NCBI GenBank assembly: GCA_944387035.1
Contig: CALXDJ010000011.1
Location: 1 to 64,000, forward strand
Direction of reading: 5' to 3'
DNA: 64,000 nucleotides
From: an uncultured Oscillospiraceae bacterium
Lineage (GTDB): Bacteria; Bacillota; Clostridia; Oscillospirales; Oscillospiraceae
Part shown: piece after piece, positions 42,950 to 51,599 of the stretch
How the letters are laid out: each line of letters opens with the position of its first letter
How positions within the stretch are numbered: the stretch's first letter is position 1
Program-made: the position numbers and the translations under genes
Notes under the pieces: generated by a model
Told to the model about the DNA's origin: nothing
Databases searched by the model: none
What the model saw: the letters and a program-made list of their open reading frames with translations, nothing else

Positions 42950-44401
42950 ATGTATCTGTACAATTCGGCAACCCATCGCAAAGAGGAATTCAAGACCCAT
43001 ACACCGGGACGGGTGGAAATGTATACCTGCGGTCCCACGGTGTACCACTTCGCACACATCGGCAATCTGCGCAGCTATATCATGGAAGATGTGCTGGAAA
43101 AGTATTTGCGCTATGCGGGCTACGATGTCAACCGCGTCATGAATATCACGGACGTAGGGCATCTGAGCTCTGATGCCGATACCGGCGAGGATAAAATGCT
43201 CAAGGGCGCACGGCGGGAGCACAAGACGGTCATGGAGATCGCGCAGTACTATACGGATGCGTTCTTCGAAGATTGCCGGAAGCTCAACATCAAGCGTCCG
43301 GATGTGGTCCAGCCCGCTACCGGATGCATTGACGAGTATATCGCCATTGTGACCCGTCTGTTGGATAAGGGCTATGCCTACCAGGCGGGCGGAAACGTGT
43401 ATTTTGACACCTCCAAGCTGGATCACTACTATGTCTTCAATGATCACGACGAAGAGGATCTGGCCGTGGGTGTCCGGGAAGGCGTAGAGGAGGACACCAA
43501 TAAGCGCAACAAAAATGACTTTGTCCTCTGGTTTACCAAGAGCAAGTTTGAGGACCAGGCCCTGAAATGGGATTCTCCCTGGGGTGTGGGTTATCCCGGC
43601 TGGCATATTGAGTGCTCCGGCATTTCCATGAAATATAATGGCGAATATCTGGACCTCCACTGCGGCGGCGTGGACAATGCCTTCCCGCATCATACCAATG
43701 AGATTGCCCAGTCTGAAAGCTATCTCGGCCATCCCTGGTGCGGTCACTGGTTCCATGTGCATCACCTCAACACCACCAGCGGCAAGATGAGCAAGTCCAA
43801 GGGAGAATTCCTGACGGTCTCCCTGCTGGAAGAGAAGGGATACGACCCCCTGGCCTACCGGTACTTCTGCCTGCAGAGCCATTACCGCAAGGCGCTGGTG
43901 TTCTCCTATGAGAATCTGGACAATGCGGTGGCGGCCTATCAGAAGCTGATCGGCCGGATCGCGGCCCTGAATCCCCAGGACGGTGAGCGGGACGAGGCGG
44001 TGTTCCAGCAGTACCGGGAGCGGTTCCTGGAGCAGATGGGCAACGACCTCAATACCTCCATGGGTGTTACCTCCGTATTTGACGTGCTCAAGGCCAAGAC
44101 CAATGATGCCACCAAGCTGGCGCTCATTGGGGACTTTGATCAGGTGCTGTCCCTGAGCCTGTTGGAGAAGGCGGAAGCCAAGCGGGCAGAGGACGCCAAG
44201 GCCAAGGCTTCTGCCCAGACCACCGGCGGCTATACCGTTACCGGTGAGGGAGACCCGGAAGTGGACGCATTGGTAATGCAGCGCTATGAAGCCAAGAAGG
44301 CAAAGAACTTTGCTGAGGCGGACCGGATTCGGGATGAGCTCAAAGCCCGGGGCATCGAGATCATCGATACCAAGGGCGGTGCTACCTGGAAGCGGGTGTA
44401 A
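42950..44401 (+). CDS. cysS: Cysteinyl-tRNA synthetase
   Basis: Class I synthetase of 483 residues. HIGH motif as HIGN (36-39), KMSKS at about 280, and zinc ligands beginning with Cys27 (TCGPTVY) and including CSGISMKY and HTNEIAQ. The anticodon-binding helical domain forms the C terminus. Its pairing with cysE links cysteine supply to tRNA-Cys charging under one T-box, a common clostridial and bacillar arrangement. Confidence 0.97.
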   Translation: MYLYNSATHRKEEFKTHTPGRVEMYTCGPTVYHFAHIGNLRSYIMEDVLEKYLRYAGYDVNRVMNITDVGHLSSDADTGEDKMLKGARREHKTVMEIAQYYTDAFFEDCRKLNIKRPDVVQPATGCIDEYIAIVTRLLDKGYAYQAGGNVYFDTSKLDHYYVFNDHDEEDLAVGVREGVEEDTNKRNKNDFVLWFTKSKFEDQALKWDSPWGVGYPGWHIECSGISMKYNGEYLDLHCGGVDNAFPHHTNEIAQSESYLGHPWCGHWFHVHHLNTTSGKMSKSKGEFLTVSLLEEKGYDPLAYRYFCLQSHYRKALVFSYENLDNAVAAYQKLIGRIAALNPQDGERDEAVFQQYRERFLEQMGNDLNTSMGVTSVFDVLKAKTNDATKLALIGDFDQVLSLSLLEKAEAKRAEDAKAKASAQTTGGYTVTGEGDPEVDALVMQRYEAKKAKNFAEADRIRDELKARGIEIIDTKGGATWKRV

Positions 44402-44407
44402 GAATCA

Positions 44408-44438
44408 AAAGCGGAGCGGCTCTTGGCCGCTCCGCTTT
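44408..44438 (+). terminator. cysS terminator
   Basis: 13-bp stem (44408-44420 with 44426-44438), 5-base loop, T-rich end running into the next promoter. Confidence 0.85.
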
Positions 44439-44442
44439 CTTC

Positions 44443-44471
44443 TTGACAATGTCTGCCAATTCGGGTAGGAT
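44443..44471 (+). promoter_or_regulatory. Promoter of XRE/cupin regulator gene
   Basis: TTGACA (44443-44448), 17-bp spacer, TAGGAT (44466-44471). Confidence 0.7.
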
Positions 44472-44522
44472 AGGAGTGCAATTTGTCAATATATTGGCTT
44501 TTTTGGCGGGAGTGAACGGCGT

Positions 44523-45077
44523 ATGGAGCTGAATCGAGCGGTAGCGGAGAATATCAAGCGCATCCGGAAAAGCAAGAAACTGAGTATGGAGCGCACGGCG
44601 GCCATTGCCGGAGTGTCCCGCAGCATGCTGGGACAGATTGAGCGGGGAGAGGCCAATCCGTCTGTGGCGATTCTGGGGAAGATAGCGGCGGCGCTCCGGG
44701 TACCGGCAGAAGTGCTGCTGGAAAATGACGACTTTGAGACGTTGCTGCTCTCCCGGGAGCTGGACAACCGGGCGGCCCGTTTGGACGGGGGAAAGGCTGT
44801 GCTTCGCCCCAGCTTTCCGTACGATGATACGACCCGGCAGGAGAGCTTCTTTTTGGACCTGTATATCAGTGCCCGGTATGAACCCGAACCGTCGGTGCCG
44901 GGGTGCGTGTGTCACGCGACCCTGATAGCGGGGCGGGTGGTTCTGTACGCTGAGGAACAGCCGTTTGAGCTGATGGAGCGGGACGCCCTGCGGTTTGCAG
45001 CGGACCGTCCTTACTATTTTGAGAATATGACCAATTCCACGGCCCGGCTCCTGCTGGCCTATCAATATTTGAAATGA
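44523..45077 (+). CDS. XRE-family transcriptional regulator with C-terminal cupin domain
   Basis: 184 residues: Cro/CI helix-turn-helix (residues 8-62, MERTAAIAGVSRSMLGQIERGEANPS) followed by a cupin beta-barrel (about 100-183) that would sense a small ligand. The HTH-cupin layout is that of regulators of metabolism such as PuuR/SutR-like proteins. A GNAT acetyltransferase follows after 20 bases and may be regulated with it; the ligand is not predictable. Confidence 0.88.
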   Translation: MELNRAVAENIKRIRKSKKLSMERTAAIAGVSRSMLGQIERGEANPSVAILGKIAAALRVPAEVLLENDDFETLLLSRELDNRAARLDGGKAVLRPSFPYDDTTRQESFFLDLYISARYEPEPSVPGCVCHATLIAGRVVLYAEEQPFELMERDALRFAADRPYYFENMTNSTARLLLAYQYLK

Positions 45078-45097
45078 ACGAGAAAGGAAGCGTGCAT

Positions 45098-45580
45098 ATG
45101 GAAATCCGAACCGCCACCATGGCGGATTTACCCCGGGTAGCTGCGGTGGAGGCGGCGTGCTTTCCAGCAGCGGAGGCGGCCACAGAGGCAGAGTTTGCCG
45201 CCAGGCTGGCGGTATATCCCAATCACTTTTGGCTGCTGGAGCAGGATGGGGAGCTGATCAGCTTCATCAACGGCATGGTCAGCGATGAGCCGGACCTGCG
45301 GGATGAGATGTATGCCGACGCCTCTTTGCACAATGAGGCAGGAGCATGGCAGATGATTTTCGGCGTGAATACCATGCCCCAGTACCGGCGGCAGGGCATG
45401 GCCGCCCGGGTGATGGAGCGGGTCATTGCCGATGCCAAGGCCCAGGGACGCAAGGGCTGCATGCTCACCTGCAAGGACCGGCTGGTTCACTACTATGAGA
45501 CCTTCGGCTTCCGCAGTGAGGGCGTCTCCGATTCCACTCATGGCGGCGTGGTGTGGTATGCCATGCGGCTGACCTTCTAA
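45098..45580 (+). CDS. GNAT-family N-acetyltransferase
   Basis: 160 residues with the acetyl-CoA binding motif QYRRQGMAARVMERVI (motif A) and the C-terminal YYETFGF typical of GNAT enzymes; the C-terminal half resembles arylalkylamine-type acetyltransferases. Substrate unknown. The ATG at 45098 follows AAAGGAAG; an ATG at 45074 overlapping the previous stop has no ribosome site. Confidence 0.88.
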   Translation: MEIRTATMADLPRVAAVEAACFPAAEAATEAEFAARLAVYPNHFWLLEQDGELISFINGMVSDEPDLRDEMYADASLHNEAGAWQMIFGVNTMPQYRRQGMAARVMERVIADAKAQGRKGCMLTCKDRLVHYYETFGFRSEGVSDSTHGGVVWYAMRLTF

Positions 45581-45589
45581 AAAAGAAGA

Positions 45590-45626
45590 AATCCCCCTGG
45601 AGTCCATTTTGGACCCGGGGGGATTC
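45590..45626. terminator. Bidirectional terminator between GNAT and bioY genes
   Basis: AATCCCCC pairs with GGGGGATT around an inner GTCCA/TGGAC stem; A-run on the left, T-rich on the right. Confidence 0.75.
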
Positions 45627-45643
45627 GTTTTGGTATCGAAGGA

Positions 45644-46198
45644 TCAATGCAGAAATTTTTTCAGCCGCAGGGAAAGTGCGATGGCCAGAGCCAGCTTGCC
45701 CAGGTCAGGCAGGATAAAGGGGATCACGCACCAGCCCAGTGCGGTACCCAAACTGACGGGGCCGGTGCTCTGGGCGTAGACGGTGAGAAACCAGATGGTG
45801 CCGAAGGCATAGCAGACGGCGAGGGAAATGACTCCTGCTGCTGCCATGGCGGGGACAGACGTCCCCAGATGAGCAGTGATCAGCCAATAGACCAGGGCCT
45901 GTGCGGCAAAGCCCAGGATGAAGCCGCCGGTAGCCCCCAGCAGAGTGCCGATTCCTGCCTGGAATCCAGAAAAGACCGGCAGTCCCACAGCGCCCAGCAG
46001 CAGGTAGACGACAGTGGCATAGGTACCCCGCCGGCCCCCCAAAATGGTCAGGGCCGCGAAGATTCCAAACGTTTGCAGTGTAAAGGGAATGGTGGCGAGG
46101 ATGGAAATCCAGGCGCAGACTGCAATTAAAACGGCGAACAGTGCCACATAAGCCAGATCCACAGTCCGCAGGCGCGCCGCCGGTGCGTGAAGTGTCAT
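45644..46198 (-). CDS. bioY: Biotin ECF-transporter substrate-binding subunit BioY
   Basis: 184 residues, six membrane helices, with the BioY signatures FTLQTFGIF and LLLGAVGLPVFSGFQAG. It binds biotin and works alone or with a shared EcfAAT module, which is not in the window. Start ATG 46198 behind GAGGAGG; an upstream TTG lies inside the ribosome site. A BirA operator overlaps its promoter, so it is expressed when biotin is low, under the BirA encoded at 10.4 kb. Confidence 0.95.
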   Translation of the reverse strand: MTLHAPAARLRTVDLAYVALFAVLIAVCAWISILATIPFTLQTFGIFAALTILGGRRGTYATVVYLLLGAVGLPVFSGFQAGIGTLLGATGGFILGFAAQALVYWLITAHLGTSVPAMAAAGVISLAVCYAFGTIWFLTVYAQSTGPVSLGTALGWCVIPFILPDLGKLALAIALSLRLKKFLH

Positions 46199-46233
46199 GA
46201 TCAAAAACCTCCTCAAGGAAATGGGATATGGTT

Positions 46234-46262
46234 AGAATACCCTGATACGCCCCAATTGTCAA
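46234..46262 (-). promoter_or_regulatory. bioY promoter
   Basis: Minus strand TTGACA (46262-46257), 17-bp spacer, TATTCT (46239-46234). Confidence 0.75.
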
Positions 46263-46287
46263 CCATAAAAATAAAAATGGTTAACAA
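46256..46287 (-). promoter_or_regulatory. BirA operator of bioY
   Basis: Minus strand TTGTTAACC (46287-46279), A/T-rich 14-bp spacer, GGTTGACAA (46264-46256): 17 of 18 arm positions match the Firmicutes BirA box. The second arm contains the -35 hexamer. Confidence 0.88.
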
Positions 46288-46301
46288 GTGGGGCGATCAA
46301 A

Positions 46302-46322
46302 TGGCGGAGGAACACTCCGCCA
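46302..46322 (-). terminator. Hairpin after uracil-DNA glycosylase gene
   Basis: 8-bp stem TGGCGGAG / CTCCGCCA (46302-46309 with 46315-46322), loop of 5, directly after the stop on the minus strand; no T-run. Confidence 0.5.
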
Positions 46323-46326
46323 CGGA

Positions 46327-46899
46327 TCACAGCCCCAGCTCGGGACATACTTCCCGGATTTTGGCCTGAATGGATTTGAGATCTTCAAATGTCTCCGGCC
46401 GCTTCCCTACGTCCCGCAGCAGGGCGGCGGGATGGTAAATAGCGGTCATTTGCACACCGCTGCGGCTAAACCACTGCCCATGCTCGCTGGTAATCCGAAA
46501 ATCTTCCTTGATGATGGCTTTGGCAGCAATACGCCCCAGACAAACAATGATTTTGGGCCGCAGCAATGCCGTCTGGCGCCGGAGCCAGCCGATGCAGGCA
46601 TCCTGTTCCACATTCAGGGGATCCCGGTTGTGGGGCGGACGGCACTTGACAATGTTGGCAATGTAGACCTTTTCCCGGTCCAAACCGATGATCTCCAGCA
46701 TGTCGTCCAGCAGCATGCCGGCTTTTCCGACAAAGGGAATCCCCTGTTCGTCCTCGTGCTGCCCGGGGCCCTCTCCGATCAGCAGAATTTTGGCCTGCCG
46801 GGAACCATCTCCGAATACCACGTGGGTACGGGTTTCGGCCAAGGCACAGTCATGGCAGTGCAGGCATTCTGATTGTAAAGTTTCCCATGTATCAGCCAT
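46327..46899 (-). CDS. Family 4-type uracil-DNA glycosylase (4Fe-4S)
   Basis: 190 residues. Removes uracil from DNA. Motif A GEGPGQHEDEQGIPFVGKAG-like segment, motif B HPAALLRD near the C terminus, and four cluster cysteines: Cys12 and Cys15 (CLHC), then one in VKCRPPHNRDP and one in QDACIGWL. Start ATG 46899 with AAAAGGAGG 7 bases upstream. Single gene between bioY and a divergent membrane protein gene. Confidence 0.93.
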   Translation of the reverse strand: MADTWETLQSECLHCHDCALAETRTHVVFGDGSRQAKILLIGEGPGQHEDEQGIPFVGKAGMLLDDMLEIIGLDREKVYIANIVKCRPPHNRDPLNVEQDACIGWLRRQTALLRPKIIVCLGRIAAKAIIKEDFRITSEHGQWFSRSGVQMTAIYHPAALLRDVGKRPETFEDLKSIQAKIREVCPELGL

Positions 46900-47107
46900 G
46901 AGATGGCCTCCTTTTGTAAAATCCAAAGATTCTGTAGCGGAGATAAGGGGGGGCAAACCAGCCAAAAGACCGGTGTTTTGCTGTTGAAAGGCAGCAACCG
47001 TAAGGGACACGCTGTGACTTTTCTGTGTATTGTATCACACAAAAAATCGTGGCGCAACGGTGGGTATTTTTCTGCGCTCCGGGTACACTTTGACGGGAGG
47101 GACGTGC

Positions 47108-47656
47108 ATGGAACTTTGGCTTTGGAAATTTTGGACATACAGCTTTTTGGGATTGCTGTTGGAAAAGGCATATGCCGCCGTGAGTCCGCGGAGAGGCGGA
47201 GCGCGGCGGTGCTGCCTGCTGCTGCCGCTTTGTCCGGTATATGGACTGGGAGTGACGGCAGTCCTGCTGCTGCCGCCCCAGCTGACACAATCTCCCCTGG
47301 GAATGGCCCTGTGGGGTGGACTTACTGCCACCGCAGTGGAATATGGTGTGCATGTATGGTACGAATGCCTGCTGGGGGTTCGCTTCTGGGACTATCAGGG
47401 CGTATGGGGGAATCTGCGGGGGCGGGTCTGCGTGCCCTTTTCGCTTGCGTGGGGATTGCTTCTGGCGGCTGTGCTGCCGGGATTGGAACAGGTACTGACC
47501 CCGCTGCTGGAAAAAATTCCGCCGGAGGTCACCTATGCGGCTTTGCTGGTGTTTACCGCGGATGCCTTGCTTTCCTCCAGAGTGCTGCTGCGTGCCGGTG
47601 ACCCGGAAGCAGTGCGGGTGCCTTTGATACGAATGCGGGAAAAACGGGCGGCATGA
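47108..47656 (+). CDS. Putative ABC-transporter permease-like membrane protein (CmpB family)
   Basis: 182 residues, about five membrane helices. FWTYSFLGLLLEKAYA near the start and the VWYECLLGVRFWDYQGVWGNLRGRVCVPFSLAWG block are the hallmarks of the family labelled putative ABC transporter permease (PF06541, from memory). Transport activity is unproven and no ATPase is nearby. ATG at 47108 behind GGGAGGG. Confidence 0.82.
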   Translation: MELWLWKFWTYSFLGLLLEKAYAAVSPRRGGARRCCLLLPLCPVYGLGVTAVLLLPPQLTQSPLGMALWGGLTATAVEYGVHVWYECLLGVRFWDYQGVWGNLRGRVCVPFSLAWGLLLAAVLPGLEQVLTPLLEKIPPEVTYAALLVFTADALLSSRVLLRAGDPEAVRVPLIRMREKRAA

Positions 47657-47670
47657 GGCCCGATGAATCA

Positions 47671-47718
47671 AAACCGTTCCCATGGGGCGCTGCAAGGCAC
47701 CCGCTGGGAACGGTTTTT
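47671..47718 (+). terminator. Terminator of CmpB-like gene
   Basis: 12-bp stem AAACCGTTCCCA (47671-47682) with TGGGAACGGTTT (47705-47716), 22-base internal structured loop, T-run; convergent genes share it. Confidence 0.85.
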
Positions 47719-47733
47719 GACTGATTGAGAATG

Positions 47734-48465
47734 TTAGAAACGGGAGTGCATCATGCGTGTTAGCTGTCGCTTATAGCGGCACAGGTGCTCCTGGCATTGG
47801 CTGCACTGGAGGGCCTGATTGCTGGACTCAAAAAAGCGCTCCCGGCAGAAGTGGTATGTAAGTTCCCAACGGACAAACAAAACGGTAGCCAAAAGACAGG
47901 CCAAGCGGGTCAGCGGACCGGTCAGGGGCAGCAGCGGGGTACAGAGCATCAGATAGTCCCAGTTATAAATCCGGCAGGTGGTGCAGCAGCGGTTGTGCAT
48001 CATCCAGGCCTGGAAGGGGCAGAAAAACAGAATGCAGACAATGTCGCATACACCGTAAAATCCTGCCAGGCACACCATGGCCCGCTGGCTTAGCCAGCCC
48101 TGAAAGTGCAGACCGAACACCACGGCATTGCTGGCGATCCATACCGCCAGAACCACAGCTGCACCCCGGTTGGCATGGTGAATCTCTTGCGAGGAGGGGA
48201 GCAGACCAGTGGGACGAAACCGCCGGGCAAATTCTTTCTGGCAGCCCAGGCTCTCGCTTTTGGATGGAAACAGCCGGACTGCCATGGAGAGCATCAGCAG
48301 CAGCCACACCACGCTCAGGGGGGTGATCCTTCCCAGCGGCGCGGCCAGATCCGTATCAAACCGCTCGGGTGCGATCAGGGCATAGGCGACAAGAAACGCA
48401 AATGCTGCGCTGCGGGCCGCCAGGCAGAGAAGATAGAAATGTCTCGTATGGCCGGATTTGTTCAT
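47734..48465 (-). CDS. Cysteine-rich membrane protein of unknown function
   Basis: 243 residues with about five hydrophobic helices (roughly 15-32, 45-63, 103-122, 132-152, 172-200). After the fourth comes RCCTTCRIYNWDYLM and the C terminus has QCSQCQEHLCRYK, suggesting a metal or iron-sulfur site near the membrane face. I do not recognise a named family. Start ATG 48465 has only GGAA nearby, so the N terminus is uncertain. It lies 20 bases after the stop of the lipase-like gene and is probably co-transcribed. Confidence 0.75.
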   Translation of the reverse strand: MNKSGHTRHFYLLCLAARSAAFAFLVAYALIAPERFDTDLAAPLGRITPLSVVWLLLMLSMAVRLFPSKSESLGCQKEFARRFRPTGLLPSSQEIHHANRGAAVVLAVWIASNAVVFGLHFQGWLSQRAMVCLAGFYGVCDIVCILFFCPFQAWMMHNRCCTTCRIYNWDYLMLCTPLLPLTGPLTRLACLLATVLFVRWELTYHFCRERFFESSNQALQCSQCQEHLCRYKRQLTRMMHSRF

Positions 48466-48485
48466 GAAAATTCCAGTGCACTCCT

Positions 48486-49418
48486 TTACGCATCCAGGTG
48501 GCACTCCAGCCACTGGCAAAGATCTTGATACACATCCTCGCGGCTTGCCTCGTTGAGAATTTCGTGGCGCAGCTGAGGATAGAGGCGGAGGGAGACATCC
48601 CGCACGCCTGCGCGCCGGAAGCTGCGGAAAGCAGCCTGCACGCCGCGGCCGCAGCCGCCTACCGGGTCCATGGCGCCGGAGAGAAAGAGGACCGGTGTGG
48701 CCAGATTCATGTTCCGCAATGCCTGCGGGTCCCGGATCAGACGCAGTCCGTACAGAAGTTCCCGAAACAGCCCCACCGTGGGAATGCCGCCACAGAGAGG
48801 GTCGGCCAGATAGGCGTCGACATTGGACGGATCCAGTGACAGCCAGTCGTAGGGAGTTCGGGCGGGGGAGAAGGGCTTGTTATAGGGGCCGAAGGCCAGA
48901 CGCTCTACCAAGGGGCTGATCTGCGTCTCTCCCAAGCGGCGGCACTCGGCCCGGGCCAGAGCGCTTCCCACAGCCAAAACCGCCGGAGACATCTGGCCGG
49001 TTCCGACCAGAATTGCCCCGTCGACGGTGCCGGGATATCGGATCAGGTAGGTCCGTGCCAGGAAAGACCCCATGGAATGTCCCAACAGAAAAAGGGGCAG
49101 GCGGCCAAATCGCTTCCTGGCCAGACGCCTGCAGGTGTCAAGGTCGCGGGTGGCGGTTTCCCAACTGCCCGGAGGGCCCAGGTACAGGCGGGGGGCACCG
49201 GGGATCACGGAGCTGCCGTGGCCCAGGTGATCATGTCCGATTACGGCAAAGCCCCGCTCCGTGAGATAGGCGGCCAGGGACTCATAGCGCAGAATGTGCT
49301 CCGAAACGCCGTGAGAGACTTCCACGATGGCCCGGACAGGGACTGCCGGAATCCACACTGCGGCGTGGATGGAGGTTTTTCCGTCCGCGGAGAGAAAGGA
49401 AAATTCCTGTTTCTCCAT
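48486..49418 (-). CDS. Alpha/beta hydrolase, monoacylglycerol lipase/lysophospholipase type
   Basis: 310 residues. Oxyanion segment [11 protein letters not shown], then IGHDHLGHG, nucleophile elbow GHSMGS, an Asp in SGAMDPVGG and a His in QLRHEILNE complete a Ser-Asp-His triad. HG.SEH.LRY is typical of monoglyceride lipase/PldB-like enzymes. No signal peptide, so cytoplasmic. ATG at 49418 behind AAGGAGGT; a GTG upstream falls inside the ribosome site. Confidence 0.9.
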   Translation of the reverse strand: MEKQEFSFLSADGKTSIHAAVWIPAVPVRAIVEVSHGVSEHILRYESLAAYLTERGFAVIGHDHLGHGSSVIPGAPRLYLGPPGSWETATRDLDTCRRLARKRFGRLPLFLLGHSMGSFLARTYLIRYPGTVDGAILVGTGQMSPAVLAVGSALARAECRRLGETQISPLVERLAFGPYNKPFSPARTPYDWLSLDPSNVDAYLADPLCGGIPTVGLFRELLYGLRLIRDPQALRNMNLATPVLFLSGAMDPVGGCGRGVQAAFRSFRRAGVRDVSLRLYPQLRHEILNEASREDVYQDLCQWLECHLDA

Positions 49419-49501
49419 GGAAAACGACACCTCCTTGTGCTATACTTCATAATAAGACAGTTTACCACACCCTTGGCCGAAATACCAGAGGAGGTTTGCA
49501 G

Positions 49502-51004
49502 ATGGAAACCTATGTTGTAGCACTGGACCAGGGAACCACCACGTCCCGTGCCATTTCCTTCAATCAGGCGGGAGAGATTGTCTCCCGTGCTCAATATCCG
49601 TTCCGTCAGATCTACCCCCAGCCCGGCTGGGTAGAACATGATCCCATGGAGATCTGGGCCACGCAAAAGCGGGCTTTGGCGGAGGCGGTGGGGCACACGG
49701 ATTCCAAACAGATTGCCGCCATCGGGGTGACCAATCAGCGGGAGACCACAATCCTTTGGGACCGGACCACGGGAGAGCCAATTTACAACGCCATTGTCTG
49801 GCAGTGCCGCCGTACGGCGCCCATCTGTGACTGGATGAAGCGGGAGGGCTTGGGGGACCTGGTGGCGGAGCGCACCGGTCTGCTGATTGACGCCTATTTT
49901 TCCGGGACCAAGCTCAAGTGGCTGCTCGATGAGATCCCCGGTGCCCGGGAGCGGGCGCAGCGGGGAGAGCTGTGCGCCGGAACCGTGGACAGCTGGCTCA
50001 TTTGGCGGCTGACCGGCGGACGAGCCCACGTGACGGATTATTCCAACGCCTCCCGGACCATGCTCTTCAATATCCATACGCTGGAGTGGGATGCGGAGCT
50101 GTGCCGCATCCTGGATATTCCCATGAGCTTGCTGCCGCAGCCCCGGCCCAACAGCGAGGTTTACGGGTATGTGGCAGAAAACATACTGGGCCTGGAAGCT
50201 CTGGCGGGGATTCCCATCTGCGGCAGCGCTGGAGATCAGCCTGCGGCGCTGTTCGGCCAGGCCTGCTTTGCACCGGGACAGGCGAAAAATACCTATGGAA
50301 CCGGCTGTTTTACCTTGATGAATGTGGGAGAGCAGGCGGTGCGGTCGGGTGCGGGACTGGTGACGTCGGTGGCCTGGTCGGTGGGCGGCCGGACAACTTA
50401 CGCACTGGAGGGCAGTGTGTTCAATGCCGGCAGTACAATCCAGTGGCTGCGGGATGAGCTGGGTCTCATTGATTCCGCACCGGAGTGCGACCGCTTGGCG
50501 GAGAGTGTTCCGTCTTCCGGCGGGGTGTATATTGTTCCGGCGTTTACGGGACTGGGTGCGCCGTACTGGGATATGTATGCCCGGGGAACCATGGTCGGTT
50601 TGACCCGGGGGACGACCCGGGCGCATCTGGCCCGGGCGGTGCTGGACTCCATTGCCTTCCAGGTGACGGATCTGGTGCGGGTGATGAATCAGGACGCTCC
50701 CTGCCCGTTGACGGTGCTGCGGGTGGATGGCGGCGCGTCCGTCAGTGATATCCTGATGCAGACCCAGGCAGACCTGCTGCGTCTGCCGGTGGACCGACCT
50801 TCGCAGGTGGAGACCACGGCCTTCGGTGCGGCTGCTCTGGCGGGATTGGCAGCAGGTGTCTGGGGAAGCTTGGAAGAGCTGGCGGGGCTGCGCCGCAGCC
50901 AGCATGTATTCCTTCCGCAGAGAGAGGAAGCGGCCTGTGCGGAGGATTACCGTCAGTGGCGCCGCGCAGTGGAACGGGCCCGGGATTGGGTAGAGAGCGT
51001 TTGA
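49502..51004 (+). CDS. glpK: Glycerol kinase
   Basis: Phosphorylates glycerol to glycerol-3-phosphate. 500 residues of the FGGY family: N-terminal [10 protein letters not shown] phosphate loop, the ITNQRETT-type segment as VTNQRETT, substrate Arg/Glu region, [13 protein letters not shown] and [10 protein letters not shown] near the C terminus. ATG at 49502, 6 bases after GGAGGT. No glycerol facilitator or GlpD is adjacent; glycerol-3-phosphate made here feeds lipid synthesis (pgsA lies at 41.3 kb). Confidence 0.97.
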   Translation: METYVVALDQGTTTSRAISFNQAGEIVSRAQYPFRQIYPQPGWVEHDPMEIWATQKRALAEAVGHTDSKQIAAIGVTNQRETTILWDRTTGEPIYNAIVWQCRRTAPICDWMKREGLGDLVAERTGLLIDAYFSGTKLKWLLDEIPGARERAQRGELCAGTVDSWLIWRLTGGRAHVTDYSNASRTMLFNIHTLEWDAELCRILDIPMSLLPQPRPNSEVYGYVAENILGLEALAGIPICGSAGDQPAALFGQACFAPGQAKNTYGTGCFTLMNVGEQAVRSGAGLVTSVAWSVGGRTTYALEGSVFNAGSTIQWLRDELGLIDSAPECDRLAESVPSSGGVYIVPAFTGLGAPYWDMYARGTMVGLTRGTTRAHLARAVLDSIAFQVTDLVRVMNQDAPCPLTVLRVDGGASVSDILMQTQADLLRLPVDRPSQVETTAFGAAALAGLAAGVWGSLEELAGLRRSQHVFLPQREEAACAEDYRQWRRAVERARDWVESV

Positions 51005-51020
51005 CGCAGCGGAAATTTTG

Positions 51021-51049
51021 TTGCGTTCCACAGGAAAATAGGGTATACT
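51021..51049 (+). promoter_or_regulatory. Promoter of zinc-ribbon coiled-coil gene
   Basis: TTGCGT (51021-51026), 17-bp spacer, TATACT (51044-51049). The 5' UTR right after it can fold (GATTGC at 51050 with GCAATC near 51081, inner AGCGC/GCGCT). Confidence 0.7.
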
Positions 51050-51122
51050 GATTGCAAAGCGCAGGGAAGCGCTGAAAGAGCAATCAGGCGGCACTGGCCG
51101 CAGATGAAAGGGGATTACCAAG

Positions 51123-51518
51123 ATGGCTTTTTTCGATGAGTTGACCAAGAAGGCAAAAGATGTGGCCGCAGTGGCCGCGGATCGGGCAAAGGATGCTGCC
51201 GAAGTGGCGAAGGGCGCCGCCGAGGTGGCCAAGATCAATATGGCAATCGCCGGCGAACAGCGGGAGATTGATAAGAATTACCGTACCATCGGCGAGTGGT
51301 TCGTCAGCGAATATGAGGGCCAGATCCCCGACGCAGTGCGGGAGTTGGTGGATGCTGTGACGGCATCCAAGGCCAAAATTGCGGAACTGGAAGCCAGCAA
51401 GCCCGCCCGGGATGAAGAGCCGGTGGTAGAGGTTTCCATGCAGAAGAAGTGTCCTATCTGCGGTGCGGAGTCTGACAGCAAGTTCTGCCCTCACTGCGGT
51501 GCCCCGATGGGTGAGTAA
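51123..51518 (+). CDS. Small coiled-coil protein with C-terminal zinc ribbon
   Basis: 131 residues. The first half is a long Ala/Lys/Asp-rich amphipathic helix (AKDVAAVAADRAKDAAEVAKGAAE), the middle a second helix, and the C terminus has two CxxCG knuckles, CPICGAESDSKFCPHCG, forming one zinc ribbon. Such proteins are common in clostridia and lack an assigned function; a role as an adaptor or stress protein is possible. Monocistronic with its own promoter and terminator. Confidence 0.8.
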   Translation: MAFFDELTKKAKDVAAVAADRAKDAAEVAKGAAEVAKINMAIAGEQREIDKNYRTIGEWFVSEYEGQIPDAVRELVDAVTASKAKIAELEASKPARDEEPVVEVSMQKKCPICGAESDSKFCPHCGAPMGE

Positions 51519-51539
51519 GCCTCGCAATGGCAGGGAATG

Positions 51540-51568
51540 GGCCGGTCCCGAAACGGGGCCGGCCTGTT
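51540..51568 (+). terminator. Terminator after zinc-ribbon gene
   Basis: 11-bp G/C-rich stem (51540-51550 with 51554-51564, one G-T pair), followed by TGTTTGTG. Confidence 0.7.
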
Positions 51569-51599
51569 TGTGTGAAGAGAGGAAGGAAACCGATCGGCA

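Noticed and set aside
49241-51238. 665-codon minus-strand open frame opposite glpK
   Set aside because: Antisense shadow of glycerol kinase, with no recognisable domain.
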